Shown here one piece after another: positions 1 through 10,203 of a stretch of DNA of 64,000 bases. How positions within the stretch are numbered: the stretch's first letter is position 1; each line of letters starts with the position of its first letter. Origin of the DNA: Vitis vinifera (taxonomy: Eukaryota > Streptophyta > Magnoliopsida > Vitales > Vitaceae); NCBI RefSeq assembly GCF_030704535.1, contig NC_081823.1:3318501-3382500 (forward strand). The letters are read 5' to 3'. The notes below the pieces were generated by a model. That model did not search any database, was not told the DNA's origin, and worked only from the letters and a program-made list of their open reading frames with translations. The position numbers were made by a program, and so were the translations under genes.

Positions 1-109
1 TTCTTTAATACCAAAATATGTCAATAATCTACTCTTATTATATAGAAGGATGATTATTCTTAAGGTTTTGCAAGTCTGTCACAACTATCTTAAGAACATT
101 AATGATCAG
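1..109 (+). other. Intron of the LanC-like gene
   Basis: This is the intronic sequence upstream of the last exon. The reading frame happens to stay open from position 50, but the translation before 110 does not resemble the LanC family. The pyrimidine tract before the acceptor is weak. Confidence 0.6.
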
Positions 110-448
110 GTTTTTGGAGACAAGGAGTTTCTGCAAGCAGCTGTGGATGCAGGGGAGGTGGTATGGAACAGAGGCCTGCTTAAGCGAGTTGGGATTTGTC
201 ATGGCATCAGTGGGAATACCTATGTGTTTCTTTCACTCTACAGACTGACTGGTAATGTGGAGTTCTTGTACAGGGCCAAAGCATTTGCTTGTTTTTTACT
301 CGACAGGGCCCAAAGGCTTATATCAGAGGGGAAGATGCATGGAGGTGATCGCCCTTATTCACTATTTGAAGGCATTGGAGGAATGACTTATCTGTTTCTG
401 GACATGATCGAACCATCTGAGGCCAGGTTCCCAGGTTATGAACTTTAG
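110..448 (+). CDS. LanC-like protein (GCL/LANCL family), last exon only
   Basis: This is the 3' end of a lanthionine synthetase C-like gene whose earlier exons lie left of the window. I start the exon at the CAG|GTT boundary at 109/110, because the residues from V-F-G-D-K-E-F onward read like plant GCL proteins while those before it do not; the reading frame is open further upstream, so the acceptor is not certain. The exon encodes about 112 residues and ends with F-P-G-Y-E-L then TAG, the usual C-terminus of plant LanC-like proteins. The G-I-C-H-G motif supplies one Cys and one His of the zinc site known from LanC/LANCL structures, and G-G-D-R-P-Y-S-L-F-E-G-I-G-G is also typical. Eukaryotic LANCL proteins have been linked to glutathione addition to dehydroamino acids, and the plant members were once proposed as ABA receptors. 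The biochemical role here is inferred from the family only. Confidence 0.88.
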   Translation, partial: VFGDKEFLQAAVDAGEVVWNRGLLKRVGICHGISGNTYVFLSLYRLTGNVEFLYRAKAFACFLLDRAQRLISEGKMHGGDRPYSLFEGIGGMTYLFLDMIEPSEARFPGYEL

Positions 449-1294
449 GTTGCTTTCTACAGGACAAATAGGGGAGACCACGGGTATGATTATCACTTCT
501 GTATGTTGAGTCTCAGAGCTTCTGTAAATAATATATGAAGTCTTAAAACTTTTGCAAATATATGAACTGAACATATTTCAGTTTTGTCTCGAGTTCTTGT
601 GCATTGGTGGAGAAACATGATCTACTCTTCATTTGACAAGTATATCTCAAACCCTTCTTTTATTGAAAAATGGTAGCTTTGTGCTTAATGATGTGCACCC
701 TCTTGAAAAGACGATGAGGGTTGGTTGCATGAAGCTCTTATATATGAATGCACTCGATCATCTTCTTGTCTCTGTTGTAAAAAATGGAGATGAAAGAATC
801 AAAATCGTTTTCAATTATTGGTTTCTCTTATTGCAGTGATGTGATATGTTTCCATGTAGTCTCCATCCTTGTCGACTACATCATACTTTCTCTGCTGTTT
901 TGAGTTTTTATTGGTTCATTTATAGTTGATGGTTGCAAGTGTGCCATCATGACAACTTGTGGATTTGATGAGTTGAGGGGAAAGTGGGCACTGGCATAGA
1001 AATGTGTTTTATGGGAACTAATGAGGGACAATTATTGAGGACAATGGGACCAAAGCCACAATGGATGGAGCAAATGAAGGGGGCGACTATCAAAAATACA
1101 CTTTGGAGCACTAGTGCGGTGGATCCTTCCACAGACTCTGTTATGTTGAAACATTCTACTCTTGCTAAATCAGAATTTTTGTGTTTATTTATTTTCTTGT
1201 TCTTCAATTTATTGAGTCCACGTATCAAAGAAGACCGCAGATCAGCTGGAAGTCGGGTATTACTCAACTTCAGGTACATGTTGACTTGTCCAAC
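449..1294. other. 3' flank of LanC-like gene; no gene seen
   Basis: This stretch should hold the LanC-like 3' UTR. An AATAAT at about 526-531 could serve as a poly(A) signal. It then runs into intergenic DNA up to the copia insertion. Open frames near 633-839 and 984-1294 have no recognisable domain. The second runs into the LTR and is not supported as a gene. Confidence 0.5.
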
Positions 1295-1574
1295 TCTTCA
1301 AATTGATAAATGGTAGTTTTTTTCATTTATACTTTCATTCGTTCATGTACAAAGTATATATAGAGGGTAATTACCATTCTAAGAATGGGAAAGAATGATA
1401 CAAGGAAATAATGATATAAGAAAATAACAACTAATATCCTAATATCTCAACTTTCCTAATATCTCAATATTCATAATATCTCAACTTTCTTAATATCTAA
1501 ACATTCCTAATATCTCAACACTAAATGATATAAGGAAAGAATGATATAAGGAAAACATTCCTAATATCTCAACA
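1295..1574 (-). repeat. 3' LTR of the copia element (280 bp)
   Basis: This is the partner of the LTR at 5246-5576. Outside the expanded 17-bp repeat block I count about seven single-base differences, all transitions. The internal TATA-like sequence lies at 1355-1362. If the canonical TG...CA ends are enforced, its plus-strand left edge would be 1304 instead of 1295. Confidence 0.92.
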
Positions 1575-1583
1575 CTCCCCCTC
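1575..1583 (-). other. Polypurine tract of the copia element
   Basis: On the minus strand this reads GAGGGGGAG immediately before the TGTTGAG start of the 3' LTR, the expected place for plus-strand priming. Confidence 0.9.
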
Positions 1584-4500
1584 AAGTTGGTGCATATATG
1601 TCACACATGCCCAACTTGTCTAAAAATTTTGAGAACACTTGACTTGAGACAGCTTTGGTAAGAATATCGGCCAATTGATCTTCTGATCGAATCTTAGGCA
1701 ATTCCACAATCTTATCATCCAACTTTTCCTTAATGAAGAATCTATCCACCTCGACATGCTTTGTACGATCATGATGTACTGGATTATGAGCAATGTCACA
1801 TGCGGCTTTATTGTCACAAAACAATCGGATTGATTGCCTAGATAGGTAACCTAAATCCTGTAAGAGGAGTCTTAGCCATAATGCCTCACAAAGTCCTAGA
1901 GTCATACCTCTAAATTCCGCTTCTGCACTTGAACGAGCGACGACATTCTGCTTCTTACTTTTCCATGTCACAAGATTACCACCTACAAAGGTAAAGTAAC
2001 CAGATGTAGATCGCCTATCATCCACTGCACCGGCCCAATGAGCATCAATATATACTTCTATACTCTGATGATCAACATTTTTAGCGAACAAAATTCCCTT
2101 CCCAGGAGCATTCTTCAAATACCTCAAAATACGCATGACTGCATTCATATGTTGCTCTCCAGGATTATGCATGTATTGACTCACTACACTCAATGCATAA
2201 GCAAGATCTGGTCTTGTATGAGCTAAGTACATTAATCTCCCCACAAGTCTCTGGTATCTTCCCTTATCAGTTGATACTTGATTAGGCTCAACACACAATT
2301 TCAGACCTTCTTCTATTGGTGTATTAACAGGTTGACATCCCGACATTCCAGTCTCCTGTAAAAGATCTAAGGCATACTTTCTTTGAGACAGAAAAATTCC
2401 TTCACTTGATCGAGAAACTTCAATCCCAAGAAAGTATTTTAGAGAACCTAGATCTTTCATTTCGAATTCTTTACATAGATAATTTTGCAGAGCTTTTCTT
2501 TTTTCAGGATCATTTCCTGTAACTACCATGTCATCCACATATACGATAAGTGTCGTAATCTTACCATGTTGCTTTTTTAGGAATAAAGTGTGATCTGAAT
2601 TACTTTGACGATAGCCAAAAGCTCTCATTGACTTTGTGAACCTTCCAAACCATGCTCTCGGGGATTGCTTCAACCCATACAATGACTTCTTCAATTTGCA
2701 TACCTTCTGACATTGCTTTTTTGACATTGCTTTTCTAACACCATGCATCCTGGTGGAAGATCCATATATACTTCTTCAGATAACTCGCCATGCAGAAAGA
2801 CATTTTTCACATCGAATTGTTGTAATGGCCAATCTAGGTTTGCAGTTAAAGACAATAATACTCGAATTGTGTTGATCTTAACTACAGTTGCAAATGTCTC
2901 TATGTAGTCAATTCCATAAGTTTGAGTGTACCCTTTTGCTACTAGTCTTGCTTTAAATCGTTCAATACTACCATCTGCCTTGTACTTCACAGTATAGATA
3001 CAACGACACCCAACTGGCTTCTTTCCTGGTGGACATTCTACGAGTTCCCATGTTTCATTCTTCTGCAATGATTTCATCTCTTCATTCATGGCTGCTTTCC
3101 ACCTTGGATCAGCTAAGGCTTCCTGCACACTGTTAGGAATAGATACAGTAGATAATTGATTTACAAATGACTTATTTGATTCAGACAAACAATGGGTAGA
3201 CACATAGTTGCTCATGGGATATTTGACTTTAGTAGACAATTCAGGTTCATATGTGGGTTTAGGAATACCTCTATTATGACGATGTGGTAACCGTTTCATG
3301 AATGGATCAGGTTCCAAATTAAGAACACCCTCAACAGACGACGATTGGTTTGGTATTTCAGTGAAGACATCTTCGGACCCAAATTGTTGACCACTCATAT
3401 CCAACTCACCCACTTCCTGGTTCACTAGTTCAGATTGTCCAGATTCATCTTCCTCGGAGATATGATAATCATAATCGAGAGTCTGAATTTCCTTATGGTA
3501 CTCTCCCTGAAGTTCAGACTCAGATGAAAAATACATTGAATCTTCATGAAACACCACATCCATTGTAATATACATTTGTCGAATTGGAGGATGGTAACAT
3601 CGATATCCCTTTTTGTGCAATGCATATCCAACAAACACACATTGCAATGCATGAGAAGTTAACTTGGTGCGTTGGTGTTTGTGTAGATGCACAAATGCCA
3701 CGCAACCAAAAACACGAGGAGGTAGATTTGGGACGGTTGGGGCAACTATGACATTAGTAAGAGCTTGGAGAGGTGTTTGAAAGTTAATTGAGCTAGAAGG
3801 TACCCGATTGATCAAGTATGCGGCAGATGTGATTGCTTCTCCCCAATAAGATATCGGTGTTTTTGCTGCTATCAAGGAAGCACGAACAACCTCTAACAAG
3901 TGTCGATTTTTTCGTTCAGCGACTCCATTTTGTTGGGGTGTATTGGAACAAGTAGTCTGATGAATGATGTCATGTCCTTCCAAATACTTTTGAAGATCAG
4001 AACTTTGATATTCTCCACCATTATCACTACGCAGAACCCGAACCTTTGCATTGTATTGAGTTTCAATCATTTTATGAAAATTTTGAAACAACAAGTTCAC
4101 TTTATCTTTGGTCTTCATTAAGCATAACCATGTCATTCTGGTACAATCATCAATAAAAGTAACAAACCAACGTGAGCCACTCAAAGTTGAGACTTTGGAT
4201 GGGCCCCAAACATCAGAATGTATAACCATAAAAGGAAACGGACTTTTATTCAAAATTAACGGAAACGAAGCACAATGACTTTTAGCCAATTCACAAATAT
4301 CACAACGGAAACCAGAAATATCACTCTTTGCAAACAAACTAGGAAACGATTTTTTTAAATAACTAAAGAAAGCATGTCCCAAACGTCGATGCCACAACCA
4401 AATTTCAAACTTTTTCTTCTCCTCCTCAAATCCATCTGCCATCAAGGCTTGTTGCAACTTATTTGAATCCTTTGATTGCAAGTCCAAGTAATAGAGTTTT

Positions 4501-4835
4501 CCCCGTTTAATACCACAACCAATCGTCTGTCTTGTTTGGATGTCCTTAATCACACAAAATTTAGGCAAAAAAATGACAATACAAGATAAGGCTGTAGTGA
4601 TTTGAGAAACTGACAAAAGATTGTAATCTAAAGATGGAACAACTAAAACAGAATCCAAATTCAAAGTATCAGTAAGAGTTAAGGATCATTCCCCAATGAC
4701 TGGGGTTGTGTTACCATTGGCTGTGGAAACAATTTTTTGTGAGGAAGGTCTAAGGGGTGAAACCTGTCTAGAATCAAAAGTCATATGATCTGTAGCACCA
4801 GAATCAATTATTCATGCACTATTAATAACAGGTGT
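1582..4835 (-). pseudogene. copia pol polyprotein (protease, integrase, RT, RNase H), broken
   Basis: Domains along the minus strand: an aspartic protease with intact D-S-G-A-T-D-H-M (about 4784-4805); a GAG-pre-integrase zinc region with W-H-R-R-L-G-H and C-D-I-C; the integrase core with H-S-D-V-W-G-P, L-R-S-D-N-G-G-E-Y and N-G-V-A-E-R-K; reverse transcriptase with L-Y-G-L-K-Q-S-P-R-A-W and Y-V-D-D; and RNase H ending near A-D-I-L-T-K. Three breaks are visible. There are in-frame TGA codons at 4812-4814 (just before the protease motif, where the family normally has Trp) and at 4686-4688. A 14-bp tandem duplication at 2708-2735 shifts the frame at the start of RT, so the product is split into one frame ending at 2691 and another running 2748-1582. 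The element is a decayed copy and no product is expected. Confidence 0.93.
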
Positions 4836-5230
4836 AAAAGTATTTAAAAACTTACCACCATGATCAGTAGCGGCTACCAATGCAGGGGCTTTCTCAGCAA
4901 CATTAGCCTCTGTTTTTATTTCGGCAATAGTTGCAGTCGAGGTTTTCTTGGGATCCTTCTTCCGTTGATCACGATTATTATAATTAATAACAAAGTGTTG
5001 ATAGCCTAAACATTATCTAAAGGTCCATCGTTCAAACCCTCGGTTCCTTATTGTTTTCCTGGTCATACCAAGAGTTGTTGCTTTGAAATTGTGGGATATT
5101 CAGACTGGTGGAACCAGTCTTATTGAAGTGAGTGCATTTGAAGGTTGACTTATCAATATTAGGGCTTGTCTTAGGATGGTTGATCGCTGTCGGACTACCA
5201 TAGCGACAAAATATCCAGGATTTCAGTTCC
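4836..5230 (-). pseudogene. Remnant of copia gag (zinc-knuckle end only)
   Basis: Only about 400 bp separates the PBS from the protease, where an intact copia element would have roughly 1 kb of gag. A short minus-strand frame starting near 5232 contains C-T-H-F-N-K-T-G-S, which looks like a CCHC knuckle with its second Cys and the His lost. The N-terminal gag region is absent, most likely through an internal deletion. Confidence 0.65.
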
Positions 5231-5245
5231 ATGGCTCTGATACCA
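5231..5245 (-). other. Primer binding site (initiator Met tRNA type)
   Basis: Read on the minus strand this is TGGTATCAGAGCCAT, the standard plant copia PBS complementary to the 3' end of initiator tRNA-Met. It directly abuts the 5' LTR. Confidence 0.93.
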
Positions 5246-5576
5246 TCTTCAAATTGATAAATGGTAGTTTTTTTCATTCATACTTTCATTCGTTCATGTA
5301 CAGAGTATATATAGAGGGTAATCACCATTCTAAGAATGGGAAAGAATGATACAAGGAAATAATGATATAAGGAAATAACAATTAATATCCTAATATCTCA
5401 ACTTTCCTAATATCTCAATATTCCTAATATCTCAATATTCCTAATATTTCAATATTCCTAATATCTCAATATTCGTAATATCTCAACTTTCCTAATATCT
5501 AAACATTCCTAATATCTCAACACTAAATGATATAAGGAAAGAATGATATAAGGAAAACATTCCTAATATCTCAACA
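5246..5576 (-). repeat. 5' LTR of the copia element (331 bp)
   Basis: This LTR begins TGTTGAGATATT on the minus strand. A TATATATA box at about 5306-5313 (minus-strand context CTATATATAC) is a plausible LTR promoter. It contains extra copies of a 17-bp unit, CCTAATATCTCAATATT, between about 5392 and 5475, which makes it 51 bp longer than its partner. The identity between the two LTRs continues past TTTATCA to TTTGAAGA before the PBS, so the true 3' edge of the LTR may be non-canonical. Confidence 0.93.
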
Positions 5577-6289
5577 CAACCTCCTATGATGTTAAGATTT
5601 TGAGCCGAGAGATGGTTTAATAAGTTCTTAGAAGAGAGAGCGACTTGTCAACAAGAACCCATAATCTGGATGCCCAGTTCATGTCCTCCTTCATGCTTAC
5701 TGGGCTGTTCTCTTATCATTTTGCTTCCTTCTGCTAAATCACCCTCTCTAAGAACCTTTTACATTGAGAGGAATTTCAAACTATAGGTTTTGTTGGTAAT
5801 CAAATTGGGGTATGTTGGGGAGTTCAGACAATGGACATGATTAAATCGACAAATCCCTAGAGAATGACTGGTCAAGCGTCTTTATCATTTTTACAGGTGA
5901 GAGCTTGTGTATTCTCTTGGGTATAATGGGGATCTTCTGATATGCTTCCAAGAGAAGCATACAATGATACTGCTTTTGTTTCATGTAATAAGATTGTTTA
6001 GATGTTCAACTGACCATTCCATTTTTTGAGTTGATTGATTCTGCATTTTTCTCATCATCGTCTATTTTTACCCACATACTCAAAACTGCAAAAGGGTTGA
6101 TCGATTTTATTTATGGTTGTTAACTCAGAAGTCCTCTACTTTTACAAAAGGAATTTGCTCACAACATTCACAACATCTGAACCTAAACTCCACATTTGCA
6201 AATGGACCCAGGTCATTATCAGTGATATCCTCCTCTCCCATGGCAAAAGATTTAGTCAAAGAGAAGAACCTCATCTTTAAGGCGTTCGT
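5577..6289. other. Intergenic and POR 3' UTR; no gene seen
   Basis: This is the DNA between the copia element and the POR stop codon. The right part should be POR 3' UTR. No coding frame is supported. Confidence 0.6.
6106..6111 (-). terminator. Candidate poly(A) signal for POR
   Basis: AATAAA on the minus strand about 180 bp after the POR stop codon, at a reasonable 3' UTR distance. Plant poly(A) signals are loose, so this is only a candidate. Confidence 0.45.
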
Positions 6290-8222
6290 TTAAGCCAATC
6301 TGACAAGTTTCTCGCTAAGTTCCCAAACCTTACGAGCCTTGTCTGCATCACTAGCTTCCTGAGACAACTGGTTCTCAAATGAAGCTGAGTTCTTGTTCCA
6401 GCTCCAGTACACACCTGACTTTGTCAAGCTTGGCTCACTGACAACCTATATCATAAACCAACAATCAAATTTATGCCCCCTTCCCTCGATCAATTATTAA
6501 CAAAGGGTAAGTCCTTTTTCTCTTACCTGTGCAAGTCTTTTTCCAGATTCTTCCTCGGAGACATAGCCCTTGGTAATGAACTTCTGGAATGGAGGGAAAA
6601 GAAGCCTGAACAAGGGAATATGCTCCCTAAACAAGCCAGTTGTAGCAATGCAACCTGGGTAGAGGGAGGCGAAGGTGATGCCAGTGTCCTCGTGGTATCG
6701 GCGGTGGAACTCTTGCATGGTGAGCATGTTGCATACCTTGCTGTCCTTGTATGCCTTGGCACCGTCAAAAGCTCCACCATCAATCATGGCTGAGCTGTTC
6801 AGCCCATTTAGACCTCCTGCCATTCCCCTCAAGTCCCCAAGGTTGGCCTTTGGAGGCACATTTCCAGCCAAGGTATTTGTGTTCCCTGATTCATTTTATA
6901 GAAGGAATAGCATACTTAGTACATTTATATGACAAATTTGTATTGAACTCATCATGAAATTCAGTGGTACTTCTATTTTACATGAATCATATTTGTCCTG
7001 ATTAATTGCAGTACCTGTAATTGAACCAACGATAATGAGACGCTTTGATGGGTAATCAGATTGCTTCAAATCATCAAGCAGCAACCGGGCGAGAAGGAAG
7101 TGCCCAAGATGGTTAGTTCCAACGCTAAGCTCAAACCCATCAGCAGTGAATGTAGGCTCCTTAGCAGTTGGAAGGTAGACAGCAGCATTGCAGACCAGAA
7201 CATCAAGGGGCCGTTCTGATCGCTTGAAGTTATCAACAAATTGCCGGACACTGTCAAGTGAGGCAAGGTCTAGGTGCATTACGGTATAGTTTTCCTTAGA
7301 AAGGCCGGCTGACCTTGCAGCTCTTTCGGCTTTTAGGAAGTCCCTGCAGGCCATAATGATGTGCCATTTCCCTGTTTCAGCCAGAGCCTTGGTTGTGGCT
7401 AGACCCAGTCCAGATGAGGCTCCGGTGATCACAACAGTTCCCTTTCTTAGAGTTTTTTTCCCTTCTGGTGTAGCCCGGGTGATGGCCGGAGTTGTAGCTG
7501 CGGTCTGGGCTCTGATAGCTCCAACGGATGGTTTTCTCTGTTTCGATTCCATCTCCAATTAATACCATAGGTCCAATCTTCAATGTTCAATTACACAAAC
7601 AAGCATAAAAGAAAGAACAATCATAGAACAAAGAACCATCGAAATTCTTTAAACTTCACTCCCCTCTACAAAATTCCCCTGTTTCAAGTAGTAAGATAGC
7701 TAATTTCAATTCAATTCCTTTCTTTTCTCCCCCAAATTCCTCTCTTCCAAACACAATGTTAAGGCTTCCTGAGTTGGGTGTTCTAGAGACTAATGTTCCT
7801 CACTTAATGTAAGCAATTTCAGACATCCATCTTAGCTTTAAAACACTAAATTCCCATGTAGAATTACTGTTAGTTCTGAATTTTTGTAAATAAGCAACAA
7901 AATTTTCTGCCATGGAAGAAATCAAAATTGACTAAGCCATTACCTTGTTCCTCAATGCAGAAGAGCTGAAGTCAGCCTTGACATGGTCTGAAAGTGAAAC
8001 TCCAAAAAGACCAGATTCCTTGAAAGATGCACTGCCCTTCCCCTGCAAAAACCCACAAGCAATTCCCAAAAGAGAATCAACCCGACGTGCACATTTGATG
8101 AGAAAAACAAGAAAAAGCAAGAAAAAGAAAGAAAGAAACTCCAAATGAGAGAAGAAAGCAGAAGAGACCTCCTTGGGGATGGAGAAAGCGGAGGGAACCA
8201 AAGCAGCAGCTTGCATAGCCAT
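6290..8222 (-). CDS. POR: NADPH:protochlorophyllide oxidoreductase, chloroplastic
   Basis: This enzyme carries out light-dependent reduction of protochlorophyllide to chlorophyllide in etioplasts and chloroplasts. Five exons are read from GT-AG sites with matching phases: 8222-8169, 8042-7944, 7552-7015, 6885-6527 and 6445-6290, giving 401 residues, the usual POR length. I chose the Met at 8222 (M-A-M-Q-A-A) because PORs start this way; an in-frame Met at 8252 is less likely. Exons 1-2 encode the Ser/Ala-rich transit peptide. The Rossmann motif G-A-S-S-G-L-G lies at about residues 95-101 and the catalytic Y-K-D-S-K at 276-280, matching the Tyr/Lys pair known from pea POR. The exon 3 acceptor is ambiguous: AG at 7553 and another AG 15 bp on at 7538 are both in frame, giving 401 or 396 residues. 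PORA/B/C assignment is not possible from this alone. Confidence 0.96.
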
Positions 8223-8346
8223 GTCCACCAAACTGAAGAGCCCCTCAAACAATTTCCAACTGGAGTGTTACAAACTTGCAAGTATTTGGAGAGATGGAAA
8301 GTGGCAGTTGGCAGTGGAGAAGTGATGGAGATTTTTATTGTGTACG

Positions 8347-8352
8347 TATATA
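8347..8352 (-). promoter_or_regulatory. Candidate TATA box of POR
   Basis: TATATA on the minus strand, 125 bp upstream of the chosen start codon. It implies transcription starting near 8315-8320 and a 5' UTR of about 95 bp. Confidence 0.6.
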
Positions 8353-8378
8353 AGGAGATGGTGGCGGTGACACAATTG

Positions 8379-8389
8379 GATAAGATAAA
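8379..8389. promoter_or_regulatory. I-box-like GATA motifs upstream of POR
   Basis: GATAAGATAAA lies about 30 bp upstream of the TATA box. GATAAG is the I-box core found in many light-regulated plant promoters. It fits a gene controlled by light, but the motif is short and its use is inferred. Confidence 0.4.
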
Positions 8390-8399
8390 ATTATCAGCA

Positions 8400-10203
8400 G
8401 ATTGAATCTGCCACCTCAATTGCAAACCACCAATGGGGGCTTGAGGTTTGGATTTCCCATGATATTTGCAGCTGTCTTTTATATTTATTTGGTAGGATGC
8501 TAAAATGAATAATCCACGAGGTTGAATAGGGATATTTTGGTTGGGTTGTCGAGGCACTCCACACCCAGTTATGGGCTGGGTCATACAGAATGAGAAGGAT
8601 GGGGAGTGGGCTCGTTCCAATGGATTAGGCTGTGCAGACTGCAGAGCTGAGCCAGGTTTTGAGTTCATCTGTTCCATACATTATCATATTGATAATTGGC
8701 CCCACCTTCAATGGGCCACGTCCTACAAAATTGTCACCCAGCATTCCAACTTTTAATAAAATTTTAGTATTATTCGGGTGACATTATTGTTATTATTACC
8801 AAATCAATAATATCATCACGTCACCTATGAATTCTTAAAAAAAAAAAAATCAACCATCCATTGAAAAGCATACAAAAAGGGTTTTTTTTTTTTTATGTAG
8901 TTTGTAATATAATTATTAAATTTGCTAAAATTTTAATTTGTAAAGTCGAGAAATAAACTAAATCTAATAAATATGTTTATTAAAATTAGAGCATAATGAT
9001 GGCCGAAATAGAGCTTGGGAGATGGTATGCTGCTAACCATAACGGTTTGTAGTTCTTCCTCTTACAAAAAGACTATAAAGAAGAATATAATTAAGAAAAT
9101 AGAAGTTAAGGTCATGTTTTTAAAAACTATTTTTTGATATTTTGTAAAGTAAAAATTTGTTTAAAAATCTAAAATATTTTTAAAATAATTTTTATATGTA
9201 GCATTTTATTTTTAATCTCACTATATATTTGTTATAATTATTTTTTAAAACAATCATTCGAAAACAAGTGAAACAACTAAAAAAACTGTTTTTAACAGAA
9301 AACAAAAAACAGTTTTCTAGAAACATGTTTTCTTGTTTTTTTAATTTTGAAAAAAAGAAAAAGAAAATTATTATCGATTGTCAAATATTGACATACCACA
9401 TCTGGGCCAGAAAGTGGCTTTGGGTCTGACCTGGGGCTAACGTACAACAGGCCTGCTCCTGCCTAGAGCATACCCTAAAATCTCGCGGAATCAGAAAGCA
9501 ATGGGCTGGGTCAGATGGAAGGAGGCCGTGGTTTCTGTAGTTTCTTCATGGCCAATTACCATTACAGAAGAGAGGTTTAGGCCCAGTTTGAAATATTGCC
9601 AACACTCGAAAATACAAACTTTCATGCGGATCGATTTTGATATTGCTTTTTAAGAACTACTCAAAACATTCAGATACAGGCCCTTCGTTAATGTGTTATC
9701 TCGCTGCGTGGGCAAACATGGATTCCAGAATGACCTGATTTGCCATAATGATAAGCCTAAAACACAAACGAGGGAATTTACAGGTTTGTGAACCCCAGTA
9801 ATCTTCTTATAGCAACGAACAGTGCAAATGAATTGTAAAAGAATTCCATTTAAATTTAATAAGCTTTTTCCCATGCTCATAACTCTACAATTCCCGATTA
9901 CATAAATCCATCGGTCCCCTAAATTCAAGGTGTAGTGTTTTTTTTTTGTTTTTTTTTTTTCTTCCTCTTCTTTTTGACAAATCTATTTTTTTTCCAATGC
10001 CAAGTCGGACCGGCTCTCCATTCTATTCCCCACATCCGACAAGCACAAAGCAAATGGAAGCAAGAAAAAGGAACTCGCTAATATTACAAATCTCACCACA
10101 TATTCTCTGTACACATTTTGCCAAGTAGAGGGGGGGTAAAATCAAGTATCACCGATTTTCCCATCGTTGTTGAGGATCTGGTTGATTTTCTTCATCAGCC
10201 CCC
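8400..10203. other. Intergenic between POR promoter and WD40 gene 3' end
   Basis: This holds the distal POR promoter, AT-rich DNA, a MITE-like stretch (about 9110-9335) and the expected 3' UTR of the WD40 gene, with long T tracts at 9940-9960. No gene is supported. Confidence 0.5.
9110..9335. repeat. MITE-like AT-rich repeat
   Basis: The left part reads CATGTTTTTAAAAACTATTT and the right part is the rough inverse, ending CTAGAAACATG. Similar poly-A/T-rich segments with inverted ends recur at 20316, 24145 and 59711. Confidence 0.4.

Larger units (their letters stand above)
1295..5576 (-). mobile_element. Ty1/copia LTR retrotransposon, decayed, with two LTRs
   Basis: This element is about 4.3 kb and is transcribed leftwards. 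In order along its own strand it has: the 5' LTR (5576-5246), a primer binding site reading TGGTATCAGAGC directly after it, a short gag remnant, protease, integrase, reverse transcriptase, RNase H, a polypurine tract, and the 3' LTR (1574-1295). Integrase before reverse transcriptase defines copia rather than gypsy. CAAC lies immediately outside both ends (1291-1294 and 5577-5580), which looks like a 4-bp target duplication; copia usually makes 5 bp. Most of gag is missing and pol carries two stops and one frameshift, so the copy cannot be autonomous. The two LTRs are very similar, so insertion was fairly recent. Confidence 0.95.

Noticed and set aside
984-1316. Open frames of 110 codons on both strands
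   Set aside because: No domain is recognisable, the frame runs into the LTR of the copia element, and the two strands mirror each other. It is treated as chance.
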